Numbered from the stretch's first letter, positions 45,240 to 53,566 are shown. The stretch: DNA of 64,000 nt from Paenibacillus tianjinensis (GCF_017086365.1 NZ_CP070969.1:806001-870000); one strand, 5' to 3'. The notes: generated by a model from the sequence alone, not told the origin. A program made the numbers and translations.

Positions 45240-45279
45240 ATAAAAAAGACAACCCCGCAGCAGTCTGCGGGGTTGTCTT
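45240..45279 (-). terminator. terminator of thyX
   Basis: AAGACAACCCCGCAG and CTGCGGGGTTGTCTT form a perfect 15-bp stem; TTTTTTATA follows on the minus strand. Confidence 0.85.
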
Positions 45280-45422
45280 CGGATAGTCTGAAGAACATTG
45301 CCCTTCGGTTAATAATGATAGATTATACCACTTTAGCTCTATTGTGGATGATACAAAGTTCATTTTCCTGCACTTTAATTTCAAATTGAGGTGATTTCAG
45401 CACAGGAACTAAAAAGGCAAAC

Positions 45423-46124
45423 TTAGCGGGATAACAATTCTTCCACAGTTACCGGGAATAATGTCTTCACTATGCTGAGTATGGCTTTGGCATAATCCTG
45501 GATTTCCTTCTGGGCGTCATGTTCCAGCCGCTGCTGGAGAAAGTGGGCAGCGGATTGCAGCGAAGCCGTCCAGTACCAGCGGACATAAAGTCCGTAAGCT
45601 GGAAGAAACAGCCTTGCCTGTTCGGCGCAGATGCCGTCCGCCAGGGCTGCTTCGTATTTTTGCATGCCGAGTTCAGTGTAGTCCATCAGCTCCTTCGTGT
45701 ATTTCGCTCCAAGCTCCCAAGAGATCAGGCTGCCGCTGCCCTGCTTGGAATTCTCCGGTGCACTCCGCCACTCCCCGCCCGAAGGCAGATAAAAGGCAGG
45801 TTCCTCCGTAATATACCTGCGGCTGGATTCATTCCAGGCCTCCAGACTGTCGCCGGTGCCTTCATAATGGGCTGAGCCCACCACATACTTCCACCACTGT
45901 CTTGCTACCATCAGCGGAGCATAGATCTCAAGCTGGATTACAGCATGCCTAAAGGGTGAAGTGTGCCCTTCCCGGGCCAGAAACTGAATCAGCCGGATGT
46001 CTTTATCACTCAGTTCATCCGATTGTTTGGCATAGGAGACCCGCGCTGCATTCACAACAGTCAGATCGCTGCCCATATGATTAACCAGCCGGACATATCC
46101 TTTATCGAGCACATTGATTAACAT
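45423..46124 (-). CDS. thyX: flavin-dependent thymidylate synthase
   Basis: A 233-residue ThyX that makes dTMP from dUMP with FAD and methylene-tetrahydrofolate. The family core is clear: NAARVSYAKQSDELSDKDI, LAREGHTSPFRHAVI and WNESSRRYITEEPAFYLP. The class motif RHRx7S is altered: after VARQWW comes KYV where RHR is usual, and about 12 extra residues (VGSAHYEGTGDS) precede NESSRRY. The start has GGAGGTCG upstream. The change may mark a ThyX subfamily or altered nucleotide binding. It is a single gene with its own terminator. Confidence 0.9.
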   Translation of the reverse strand: MLINVLDKGYVRLVNHMGSDLTVVNAARVSYAKQSDELSDKDIRLIQFLAREGHTSPFRHAVIQLEIYAPLMVARQWWKYVVGSAHYEGTGDSLEAWNESSRRYITEEPAFYLPSGGEWRSAPENSKQGSGSLISWELGAKYTKELMDYTELGMQKYEAALADGICAEQARLFLPAYGLYVRWYWTASLQSAAHFLQQRLEHDAQKEIQDYAKAILSIVKTLFPVTVEELLSR

Positions 46125-46202
46125 GTAACGACCTCCAATGGATTAAGCTTCTACACTTATTCACCTGTCAGGGTCAAATTCCCTGCAATATCATAATTTG
46201 TC

Positions 46203-46232
46203 ATGACCTGTTCAGATTTTGCATGGTATAAT
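46203..46232 (+). promoter_or_regulatory. sigma-A promoter (extended -10) of the Nudix / glycosyltransferase genes
   Basis: TGGTATAAT (46224-46232) is an extended -10 with a perfect TATAAT; the -35 ATGACC lies 18 bp upstream. The distance to the start codon at 46301 leaves a ~60-nt leader. Confidence 0.6.
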
Positions 46233-46300
46233 TTTCCTATGTGTTCCTGTTGCGATATGGGATATAGCATAGTGTTTATCCGTGACTGGAGTGATTGATT

Positions 46301-46810
46301 ATGCTGCTCAGACAAATGGCCGTGGCTTTTTTATTTAATGAAGCGGGGGAAGTGTTATTTCTGCAAAAAAAGTCCGCAAGCCGGTTTCTTGGCGGATATT
46401 TGGTCCCTATCGGAGGGCATTTGGAGGACGGGGAATACAATGACCCGAGGCGTGCCTGCATAAGAGAGATTGAGGAAGAGACCGGATTAACGGAGCGGGC
46501 AGTCCAGGGTCTGACGCTTCGGTACATCGTTCACCGGAATAAGGGTGATCAGGAAATCCGAGTACAATACGTGTTTATGGGAAGTGTATCCGCAGACAAC
46601 GGACTGGCCCCAAGTGAGGAAGGAGAGCTGCTATGGATAGATAACAGCAAGCTTGCCGGGCTGGAAGTGACCGCGTCTACGAGAGCTATTATGGAGCATT
46701 ATCTGGAGACAGGAATACATAACAAGCGGATTTATACGGGAACAATGTACCCGCTGCAGGGAGAGCCTGCGGTGGGCTGGAATGTGCTTGAAGGCTGGGA
46801 GGACAAGTGA
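46301..46810 (+). CDS. Nudix hydrolase
   Basis: A 169-residue Nudix protein. The Nudix box reads GGHLEDGE-x9-REIEEETGL, with a two-residue expansion (YNDPRRACI) compared with the usual x7, but with all metal-binding Glu residues. The C-terminal third has no recognised domain. The start ATG 46301 is 7 nt behind GGAGTGA. Its stop overlaps the start region of a WecG/TagA-type glycosyltransferase gene, so the two are co-expressed. Substrate unknown; a nucleotide-sugar is possible from the neighbour. Confidence 0.85.
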   Translation: MLLRQMAVAFLFNEAGEVLFLQKKSASRFLGGYLVPIGGHLEDGEYNDPRRACIREIEEETGLTERAVQGLTLRYIVHRNKGDQEIRVQYVFMGSVSADNGLAPSEEGELLWIDNSKLAGLEVTASTRAIMEHYLETGIHNKRIYTGTMYPLQGEPAVGWNVLEGWEDK

Positions 46811-46812
46811 TT

Positions 46813-47562
46813 ATGGGGAATTCTGTTTCGATTTTGGGCGTACCGTTTTCCAAGCTGACGCTTGAGGAGACGACACTGTATCTGGCTGAGCAGATCCGCA
46901 AGGAACGCTCCGGCCTGTTTCACCTGATCACAGCCAATCCGGAAATTACGCTCGCCAGCCAGTCCGATGAGCTGCTGCGGGAAATTATCCGCGCTGCGGA
47001 TCTTGTTGTTCCGGACGGAATTGGAATTGTGCTGGCAGCCAAAAGAAAGGGTGAGCCCATCCCTGAACGGGTGACCGGGTATGACCTTTTGCTGCGGCTG
47101 CTGGAGAAGGGGAACGAGCGGGGCTGGAGCTTTTATTTTCTGGGAACAGACGAGCAGACGAGCGGACAAGCTGTGGAGAGGATTTCCCGCACCTATCCGC
47201 AGGTAAAGCTTGCCGGCAGGCATCATGGATTTTTCAGTCCGGAGGAAGAGCCGGGGATTATTGCGGAGATTCAGCTCAGCAAACCGGATGTACTTATTCT
47301 CGCTATGGGTGCACCCTATTCGGATAAGTGGCTGCATAGACACAAACAAGAGCTTAGCGGGGTCAAGCTGGTGTTTGGTGTCGGCGGCAGTCTGGATGTT
47401 ATCTCGGGGAAAGTGAAGCCTGCACCGGCGGTGTGGAAAAAGCTTAATCTGGAGTGGGCCCACCGGCTGTTGTTCGCACCTGTAGCCAAAGGCCAGAAAT
47501 CACGCTGGCGCAGACAGGCTGCACTGCCCAAATTTGTCTACCGAACGATCATCCGAAAATAA
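46813..47562 (+). CDS. WecG/TagA/CpsF-family glycosyltransferase
   Basis: A 249-residue glycosyltransferase of the GT26 family, which transfers ManNAc-type sugars to lipid-linked GlcNAc in teichoic acid or polysaccharide synthesis. Signatures are HLITANPEITLASQSDELL, ADLVVPDGIGIV with the catalytic Asp, FFLG-like FYFLGTDEQTS and GVGGSLDVISGKVKPAP with a basic C-terminal region (KSRWRRQ) that contacts the membrane. ATG 46813 has GGGAGG ten nt upstream. Its stop TAA overlaps the ATG of the remnant gene downstream. It is the second gene of the Nudix operon. Confidence 0.92.
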   Translation: MGNSVSILGVPFSKLTLEETTLYLAEQIRKERSGLFHLITANPEITLASQSDELLREIIRAADLVVPDGIGIVLAAKRKGEPIPERVTGYDLLLRLLEKGNERGWSFYFLGTDEQTSGQAVERISRTYPQVKLAGRHHGFFSPEEEPGIIAEIQLSKPDVLILAMGAPYSDKWLHRHKQELSGVKLVFGVGGSLDVISGKVKPAPAVWKKLNLEWAHRLLFAPVAKGQKSRWRRQAALPKFVYRTIIRK

Positions 47563-47888
47563 TGGATTGGAGCAACCTGAACGTTCTGGTGAAGGGCAAT
47601 GACGAAGTTTATTTCATTGACTGGGAAGAGGCGCGCTACGGTTCATTGTTCATGGACATCCCCATGCGCTGCGGGAGCCTACAGCAAGCGGGGAGTTACC
47701 GCAGGTATCTTGAATCTCTAGGCTTTAGTATTGCGGATCAGCATTTTACCGAAAGGTTTGCTGTGGCCTCCCGGTACCCGGGTCTCGGGTTTATGTGCTG
47801 GAACTTAGGCGTATGGCAGCAGAATGAACCAGCCTGGAACGGACTGCTCCAATATATGGATATGGTAACGCGTCCTTTATTCAGCTAA
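47562..47888 (+). pseudogene. remnant of an aminoglycoside phosphotransferase-like kinase (C-terminal lobe)
   Basis: A 108-residue open frame that matches only the C-lobe of choline/aminoglycoside kinases. It begins at the catalytic loop, MDWSNLNVLV (usually HGDxxxxN; here Asp and Asn remain but the His-Gly before Asp is gone), then VYFIDWEEARYGSLFMDIP with the metal-binding Asp. The N-lobe with the nucleotide-binding loop and Lys is absent; upstream is a different gene. The ATG overlaps the stop of that gene (TAATG). It is probably a deletion remnant fused to the operon, or a non-catalytic product. Confidence 0.75.
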
Positions 47889-47891
47889 TAC

Positions 47892-47937
47892 AAAAAGCAG
47901 ACCACTGACAGATTAATATCCGTCTATGGTCTGCTTT
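47892..47937. terminator. bidirectional terminator between the remnant and the dehydrogenase gene
   Basis: AAAGCAGACCA and TGGTCTGCTTT form a perfect 11-bp stem with a long loop; on the minus strand a run TTTTTG follows. Confidence 0.75.
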
Positions 47938-47959
47938 GGAAAATATACACGATTTTTCT

Positions 47960-48613
47960 TTAGATGGTATATGGTGTTGCTTCCATCGTTTCCGCCAGTG
48001 CCACCGCTGCTCCCAGCGTCATGCCGGCAAAGGCTTGGGCGTGGAGGAAGCGTCCGCTTTTCTTGTCGTCCACAAAGGCGGCGACAGCAATTCCCGGGAT
48101 AACGCTTTCGACCGGACTGGTGGCATTCGGGCCGCCGAGATCGGTCCGGCACCAGCCCGGATCCGTTAAGCTGAGAATTACATCGGTTCCATCCAGCCGG
48201 GAGGCTAGATCTTTGGTGAATTTATCGAGCGCCGCTTTACTGGCTGCATAACCTGCCTGCTCCGGTTCATTTTTAATACCGCTGGTTGTATTGATGACCC
48301 GTCCGAAGCCGCGCCCGATCATCTGAGGAATAAAACGGTTACATATCGTTGCGATGGAAATGAAGTTAACCCGGAAGCTCTGCTCAAAATCCTCCACCGG
48401 CGTATTCCAGTAATCGGTTCTGTAGGCGATTTGCACAGCCGCATTATTAAAGACAATGTCTACGGAGGTGCCTTTACCTTCAATTTCATCCAGCATGGCG
48501 ACGACTTCTTCGTGATTGGCCAGCTCGGCCTGCACACAGTAGACATCAACACCGAGTGCCCGCACTCTGCTTGCCCCTGTAATCAGGGCCCATTTGCCTT
48601 GTACATCTACCAC
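47960..48613 (-). pseudogene. short-chain dehydrogenase/reductase with internal deletion
   Basis: A 217-residue SDR-type frame. The N-terminus WALITGASR continues directly into VRALGVDVYCVQAEL. The normal SDR has GIG plus the whole first alpha helix and second strand between these points, so about 40 residues including the GxG of the cofactor loop are missing, without a frame change. The active site is otherwise kept: NNAAVQ, NTTSG and YAASK (Tyr and Lys present). Start GTG behind AGGAG. It is unlikely to bind NAD(P), so I call it a broken gene; a non-enzymatic role cannot be excluded. Confidence 0.75.
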
Positions 48614-48759
48614 GAGTATCTCTCCTTATATTGACAGATTAAATGAATATATAAGAATCAACTTACAAAATCCAGCGTTCCAAAAGCAAGTGTAGCACAC
48701 TATACGGTACTAGTGGATCTATCAAAAAATAGACTAAATGTGGAAAAGGAGTTTTTGCC

Positions 48760-49899
48760 ATGTCCCAACGTTTTCAGGTTGAGCTGAAAAAGCTAGTCGA
48801 CAACTCTTACGAGATCGAGATCGGCGAAGGGCTGTTTCCTTCGCTGATCCGTGATATACAGGGGGGACTTGTGCCGGGCGTAAGCAAATACGCGATAATT
48901 ACGGACTCCTCAGTCGAACCGCTGTATGGCCGGCCCCTGCTTGCACTGCTGCGGCAGAACGGTTTTGTGGCTGAGCTGTTTGCATTTCCGGCCGGGGAGC
49001 CATCCAAAACCCGCGAAACCAAGGCGCTCCTGGAGGATCAGCTGCTGAGCCATTCCTACGGACGGGATTGCTGCATCATAGCAGTCGGCGGCGGTGCGGT
49101 AACGGATCTGGCCGGCTTCCTGGCCGGGACGTTCGGCCGGGGAGTACCGAGCCTGAACTATGCAACGACGCTGCTGGCAGCGGCCGATGCTTCTGTTGGC
49201 GGCAAAACAGGCGTGAATACGCCGGTCGCCACCAATCTGATCGGTGTATTCCATCAGCCGCGCAAAGTGTACATTGATCTCGCAGCCTGGCGGACGCTCC
49301 CTGTCCGTGAGTTCAGAAGCGGCCTGGCGGAGACGATAAAGCATGCCTGTCTGGCGGACGCGAAGTTTTTTGAGTATCTGGAGGATCATATCGGTAAAAT
49401 CGTGTCACCGGACGGGGAGCTGATCCTTGACCCTGAGACTTGCGAACAAATTGCGCTGCACAACTGCCGGATCAAATACGAGGTAGTGGAGCAGGACGAG
49501 CATGAGAGCAATCTGCGGCAGATTTTGAACCTCGGCCATACGGCCGGGAGGGCGCTGGAAGCGGTCAGCGGCTATGCGCTGCTGCACGGAGAAGCCGTTG
49601 CGGTCGGTCTGGTGATTCAAGCGAAGCTGGGAGTGAAGCTGGGCTATATGACCGGAGAACAGGCGGAGCGTGTCGCAGCACTGCTGCGCAGAGCGGGTCT
49701 TCCGACAGAGATTCCGGACGCTATTACAAACCGGATGCTGATGGACAAAATGTATACGGATAAAAAAGTGCGCAGCGGCCGGATCCGCTTCGTCTTCCAG
49801 GACGGCATCGGGGCGATGAAGCGTTTCGCGGACGGTTCTTATTCTACTCCGGTGGAGGAAGCGACAATTATGGAGCTGCTGGAAGAAATCCGCGGCTGA
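48760..49899 (+). CDS. aroB: 3-dehydroquinate synthase family sugar-phosphate cyclase
   Basis: A 379-residue NAD- and metal-dependent cyclase. The family motifs are present: CIIAVGGGAVTDLAGFLAGTF, TTLLAAADASVGGKTGVN, and the metal-binding ETIKHACL, LGHTAGRALEAV and LLHGEAVAVGL with their Glu and His residues. It differs from typical AroB in several places (VTDLAGF for VGDLAGF, YATTLL for VPTTLL, ADASVGG for VDSSVGG). It is not beside other aro genes and has no obvious partner, so it may be a second DHQ synthase or a cyclase making another cyclitol. Its ribosome site is AAAGGAG. Confidence 0.78.
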   Translation: MSQRFQVELKKLVDNSYEIEIGEGLFPSLIRDIQGGLVPGVSKYAIITDSSVEPLYGRPLLALLRQNGFVAELFAFPAGEPSKTRETKALLEDQLLSHSYGRDCCIIAVGGGAVTDLAGFLAGTFGRGVPSLNYATTLLAAADASVGGKTGVNTPVATNLIGVFHQPRKVYIDLAAWRTLPVREFRSGLAETIKHACLADAKFFEYLEDHIGKIVSPDGELILDPETCEQIALHNCRIKYEVVEQDEHESNLRQILNLGHTAGRALEAVSGYALLHGEAVAVGLVIQAKLGVKLGYMTGEQAERVAALLRRAGLPTEIPDAITNRMLMDKMYTDKKVRSGRIRFVFQDGIGAMKRFADGSYSTPVEEATIMELLEEIRG

Positions 49900-49960
49900 G
49901 CTATCCTTCATCCGGTGAATCCGCCTCCGCTTATCCGGGTAAGTATAGGTAAAGGATAAG

Positions 49961-50170
49961 TATATAAGCTGAACTAGGCGCCACCCAAAAGGCGAAGAAG
50001 CGGAGGGGAAGTTTGGAACTGTAGGAGCGAATGCGTCCGCCTTTAGGTTTGGATTTCTACCGCGGTTCGCGGTTAAATTCAGGAAATCCAAACCTAACAG
50101 TGGCCGGAAGTCCAAACATTCCTCGTAGTTGCGACTACGCCGGATTGGTTAATCTGATGTTTAGTTTATA
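49961..50170 (-). repeat. 210-bp palindromic repeat element, copy B
   Basis: Same length and architecture as copy A at 23542-23751, in opposite orientation. One end is TATATAAGCTGAACT (49961-49975); the other end is degenerate. The inner stem is again a perfect 15-bp repeat (50043-50057 with 50083-50097), but its sequence differs from copy A while pairing is kept. The innermost stem is ACCGCG/CGCGGT (50059-50064 with 50068-50073). The conserved blocks GGACTTCCGGCC and CGCTCCTACAGTTCCAAACT are present on the minus strand. The element ends exactly at the ribosome site of the next gene. Confidence 0.8.
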
Positions 50171-50185
50171 AAGGAGGAGATATGA

Positions 50186-50506
50186 ATGGGCAACCCGATT
50201 AAGGAATTTAAGAACAGTCTCGACGGACTGAAGCAGTCACTGGAAGGTGTCAAGCAGTCTGTAGACGGTTTGAAGGAACCGGTGGATGAAGTGAAGGCCA
50301 ATATTCAGGAGACTGTGGGTGAGGCGAAAACCCGCTTGGATAGCGTGAAGCTGCAGTTTAGACGGATGAAGGCCACCGTGCAGGAGACTAAGGCGGTGCT
50401 GGGCGAGGTTAGGGAGACGATTTCGGCGGCTGGTGAAGTTCTCTACACACAGAAGCGGCATAGAAGATTGCTCAGCCGCAAGAAGAAAGCAAAAACGATT
50501 GGATAA
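50186..50506 (+). CDS. small coiled-coil protein
   Basis: A 106-residue protein with no membrane segment. Residues ~5-75 are repetitive, rich in Lys/Glu/Val with repeating LKQSLEGVKQSVDGLKEPVDEV segments that fit a long amphipathic coiled coil. The C-terminus RHRRLLSRKKKAKTIG is strongly basic. The ribosome site AAGGAGG is directly behind palindromic repeat copy B. It resembles LEA-like or YtxH-type coil proteins without the membrane helix, but I cannot assign a family. It is followed by a strong terminator. Confidence 0.65.
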   Translation: MGNPIKEFKNSLDGLKQSLEGVKQSVDGLKEPVDEVKANIQETVGEAKTRLDSVKLQFRRMKATVQETKAVLGEVRETISAAGEVLYTQKRHRRLLSRKKKAKTIG

Positions 50507-50550
50507 AACCACCAGTCATAGCTCAAAGTCATTAACCACATATAGCCTAA

Positions 50551-50607
50551 AAACGCAGAGCAGCGATTCCCCGTTTAACAGAAGAATCGCTGCTTTGCTC
50601 TTTTTTT
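50551..50607. terminator. terminator between the coiled-coil gene and the leftward operon
   Basis: AGCAGCGATTC (50559-50569) and GAATCGCTGCT (50584-50594) form a perfect stem followed by CTCTTTTTTT. It ends the rightward coiled-coil gene and can also end the leftward operon to the right. Confidence 0.85.
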
Positions 50608-50630
50608 GGGAAAATGCGGCAGCCGGGCAT

Positions 50631-52442
50631 TTAATCTGTAGCTGCTTCTTCGTTGAGATTCGCACTCAGGCTCCCCAGTGAATCGACGACAAAGACAGGT
50701 ACATACTGCTCACCGATCTCTGTCTCTACATAATCGTAGCTGTTTTGATACTGGCCGCTCACGACAGCGGGTCCCGTAATGGAACCGACATTACCTTGCA
50801 GGGAGATGTAGCGTCCTTCAGAGCTGCCGACACTTCTGCCTGCAGAATCAATATAGATATCGCAGTTCAGGGTGACCTTCTCGAACGGGTGAAGCTCCAG
50901 CTCGGAAGCAGGAATAAGCGGAGACTCCTGCAGAATCTCAGCAAACTGGTAACTGCCATCCTCACTTAGGCGGTACACTCCGGTCTCGCCAAGCACACCA
51001 TCCCCGGTATCCGCGTTGGTTACGAGGATTGAGTTATCATCCGGCTGCAGTTCATAACTGTCACCGGCAAAGGAGAATAGCAGGGAAATTCCCTCCGGCT
51101 TGATTCGATAGGCCGAAAAAGCGGTCCGCCCGTCCTCCTGGCTTCCTATAGCTAAGACGACCGGCACTTCGGCCATAGCAGACAGCTGATCGTCGAAGGC
51201 TAGCCCGCTAAGCCGTTCGAAGCCGGGAAGGATATCGCCGGTCCGTGTAGAGACTCTGCCCTCATCACTCAGATCGGCGTAATACAGCCTGCCGCTGTTA
51301 TCCGTGCCGGCTACAGCGGCCTTGGCGCCGTAGCGTCCGGAGGCTGTGGCCACATGGATATATCTGCCGGCTTCATCGCCGCCCGGCAGCAGGCGGACCG
51401 GCTCGGCGGTGTTCCAGGCAAGCTGAGCGGCGGCAATCTCAGCTGAAGTATCCTGCAGCTGGGAGAGGCTGGTGTACAGCTGGATGGCCTCAGCATATTC
51501 GCCGCCGCGGATCAGCCGGGCGGCGCTCTTCAGCAGCTTCGCTGCACTGCTGTCGATGAATGCCAGCACTTTGGACGAATCAGGATCAAGTGCTGCAGCT
51601 GCGGCGTAAGTGCGGTAGGCGGCAGCGTGTCCGGCGAAGGCGGATATATGATCACCTTCCAGATCCTTGTCCAGAATAACCTGGGCACTGTCCTCAGCCT
51701 GCTTCTGCACCCACGGCGCCTGATAGCTATGATTGCTGTACGCTTCTATCATGGATAGGGAGCTGTCGAGCATAGGGCCAAAGCTGCCTCCAGCGGCCAG
51801 AACCTTCAGTCTGGCCGTATCATGCGCCTTGAACCCCGTTGCCAGCAGCTTATTCTTGGCATCTGTTCCTCCATAATAAGCATCCGGAATCTGCAGCAGA
51901 TTCCATTTGAACTGATCTCCGTTATCATCACTGCCGCTGCCGTTCTGGCTTGCGGCAAGCTCAGCCAGGAACTGGCTCTTAAACTGCCCGAAGCCTGCCG
52001 TCAGCTGTGCGGAAATGCCTGAATCCTCAGACAGCTGGCGATAATAGGATACATAGGGTCCTCCGCTGATGAAATACTTGGACTTAAGGCTGATCAAGGT
52101 AGCATAGCTCTCCATGAATTCGGCAAAATCCCTGGTCACAAGCTGATCCGTTACCCTTTTTACCAGGGTGTTTAGTCCGCTCCGGATGGCTGAAATCGGC
52201 GCCAGTTCTTCCAGGCGTGCAGCAATTTGCTCCTCTTTATAATGAATGGCCGGGTTATCCGCTGCTTGGCGGTACAGGTTCTCGGCAGCAATAAGATCCC
52301 CGGCGGCATAAAGCCGCTCTGCTTCCTGCACCTCACGGATCTTGTCTCCGATTTGCAGTATCTTCATTCCGAGCAGCGCCAGCATACATATACACAGAAT
52401 AATCATAATATTCCGCAGGGATATGGCTTGTTTGAACGTCAT
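50631..52442 (-). CDS. membrane-anchored protein with repeats, part of the tubulin-like system
   Basis: A 603-residue protein I do not recognise. One N-terminal membrane helix (residues ~13-31, IMIILCICMLALLGMKI) anchors it. Residues ~40-330 are helical with TPR-like pairs (AERLYAAGDLIAAENLYRQA, then GGEYAEAIQLYTSL). Residues ~340-600 are beta-rich with Gly/Asp-rich turns, like a propeller or carbohydrate-binding sheet, and probably lie on the far side of the membrane. It is the last gene of the leftward operon, 55 bp after the zinc-ribbon gene, and opposes the tubulin-like operon. A scaffold role is inferred. Confidence 0.7.
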   Translation of the reverse strand: MTFKQAISLRNIMIILCICMLALLGMKILQIGDKIREVQEAERLYAAGDLIAAENLYRQAADNPAIHYKEEQIAARLEELAPISAIRSGLNTLVKRVTDQLVTRDFAEFMESYATLISLKSKYFISGGPYVSYYRQLSEDSGISAQLTAGFGQFKSQFLAELAASQNGSGSDDNGDQFKWNLLQIPDAYYGGTDAKNKLLATGFKAHDTARLKVLAAGGSFGPMLDSSLSMIEAYSNHSYQAPWVQKQAEDSAQVILDKDLEGDHISAFAGHAAAYRTYAAAAALDPDSSKVLAFIDSSAAKLLKSAARLIRGGEYAEAIQLYTSLSQLQDTSAEIAAAQLAWNTAEPVRLLPGGDEAGRYIHVATASGRYGAKAAVAGTDNSGRLYYADLSDEGRVSTRTGDILPGFERLSGLAFDDQLSAMAEVPVVLAIGSQEDGRTAFSAYRIKPEGISLLFSFAGDSYELQPDDNSILVTNADTGDGVLGETGVYRLSEDGSYQFAEILQESPLIPASELELHPFEKVTLNCDIYIDSAGRSVGSSEGRYISLQGNVGSITGPAVVSGQYQNSYDYVETEIGEQYVPVFVVDSLGSLSANLNEEAATD

Positions 52443-52497
52443 AGTATAGTAGCCCCTTTTTCTAAATTAAAGTATGCCTCCAGCTTCCGGCATCCAT

Positions 52498-53421
52498 TTA
52501 AAAATCGGGGTCCCAGCGGTACTTTGCTTCCCGGACTTCCGCTACCTTGAGGTCCAGGCCGTTCCATGGTTCATAGGGACTGGCGGAGATCAGCTTGGAC
52601 AAGCGCAGAAAGCGGTCCTTAGGCAGATCCTGTATGTATCTTCCGATCATTCCGGAGTAGAGCAGCGCATATCGCTTCAAGCGGACTGCCGCCCCTGCAA
52701 CACTGATCAGGATGGCTACGCCTTTGTCCATTTCAAGAATTTGTGCCTCATAATTCTTAACATAACGCAGCGTACGGTCCTTGATCAGCTCGGGACGGAC
52801 CTTGGCAATCTCGCCGATATACTCGGCGAGCAGCGGCTCGAAATCCTTCAGCAGCAGCTGCTCCAGCTCAAGGTTCATATCCTTGCGCAGCTGGAAGCCG
52901 TGAAGCAGGGCGACGCGCTGGCGGGAGATCCGGTCACCGCGCAGCAGGATAGAAATTTCGCGCAGCTTCTCATAAGCCAGCACATCGTCCTCGCGAAGCA
53001 CAGCTACAGCCTCCTGGCGGTTAATCTCCAGGCCTTCCTTGATGCTGTCGATGTTCCGGCCCAGCAGCTCGTTCAGCGCAAAGAGATTCTCATTCTGCCG
53101 GACCTTCCGCTGCATATAATAGAGGGCTGCGGCCAGGACAGTTCCTCCTGCACCGCATAAGGCCATCTGCTGCAGGCTCTGCCCGAAGTAGACCGCAGCC
53201 AGGGTGAGCAGCGCGATAAGCAGCAGACGGGTATGCATTTTGCGTCCGGCGATGGCCGTGGCCTGCTTCTCAAGCGAAGATAAGGCGGCGCGCCCGCACC
53301 CGCCGCAGCGTTCTTCGCCGAGTGCGGTAAACCGGCCGCAGCGGCGGCAGATCCGCAGCTTATCATAGGCATAACGAGGGACTTTGAACGGCCGGAAGGT
53401 CACGGGTCTTTTCTTATTCAC
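52498..53421 (-). CDS. zinc-ribbon membrane protein, part of the tubulin-like system
   Basis: A 307-residue protein of unknown function. The N-terminus has a zinc ribbon with two knuckles, CRRCGR and CGGCGR, spaced by 12 residues. Two membrane helices follow (residues ~62-95, LLLIALLTLAAVYFGQ and CGAGGTVLAAALYYM). The C-terminal ~200 residues are a cytoplasmic all-helical domain (ENLFALNELLGRNIDSIKEG). The GTG start at 53421 is chosen because GGAGGG lies 10 nt upstream; an ATG at 53439 would overlap that site. It overlaps the preceding 50-residue gene by 8 bp, so the two are coupled. Confidence 0.7.
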   Translation of the reverse strand: MNKKRPVTFRPFKVPRYAYDKLRICRRCGRFTALGEERCGGCGRAALSSLEKQATAIAGRKMHTRLLLIALLTLAAVYFGQSLQQMALCGAGGTVLAAALYYMQRKVRQNENLFALNELLGRNIDSIKEGLEINRQEAVAVLREDDVLAYEKLREISILLRGDRISRQRVALLHGFQLRKDMNLELEQLLLKDFEPLLAEYIGEIAKVRPELIKDRTLRYVKNYEAQILEMDKGVAILISVAGAAVRLKRYALLYSGMIGRYIQDLPKDRFLRLSKLISASPYEPWNGLDLKVAEVREAKYRWDPDF

Positions 53422-53566
53422 GGGTGCCAGTCCCTCCATTCAGTGCGGCCAGCAGCCTCGCGTCAATATCGTCACGGGTAAGCGGCTTCCGCCGCCTTGA
53501 TGCATAAATAGAGATCTGGATTACGGCATAAAGAAACGTAATACCGAGAATAACGTATGAAATCAT
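53414..53566 (-). CDS. 50-residue single-helix membrane peptide
   Basis: A small gene below usual size cutoffs: MISYVILGITFLYAVIQISI then a basic YASRRRKPLTRDDIDARLLA tail. One membrane helix (residues ~3-21) with the tail inside. The start is behind AGGAAGAG. Its stop overlaps the GTG of the zinc-ribbon gene by 8 bp, a coupling that supports it being real and the first gene of the leftward operon. No family is recognised. Confidence 0.7.
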   Translation of the reverse strand: MISYVILGITFLYAVIQISIYASRRRKPLTRDDIDARLLAALNGGTGTRE

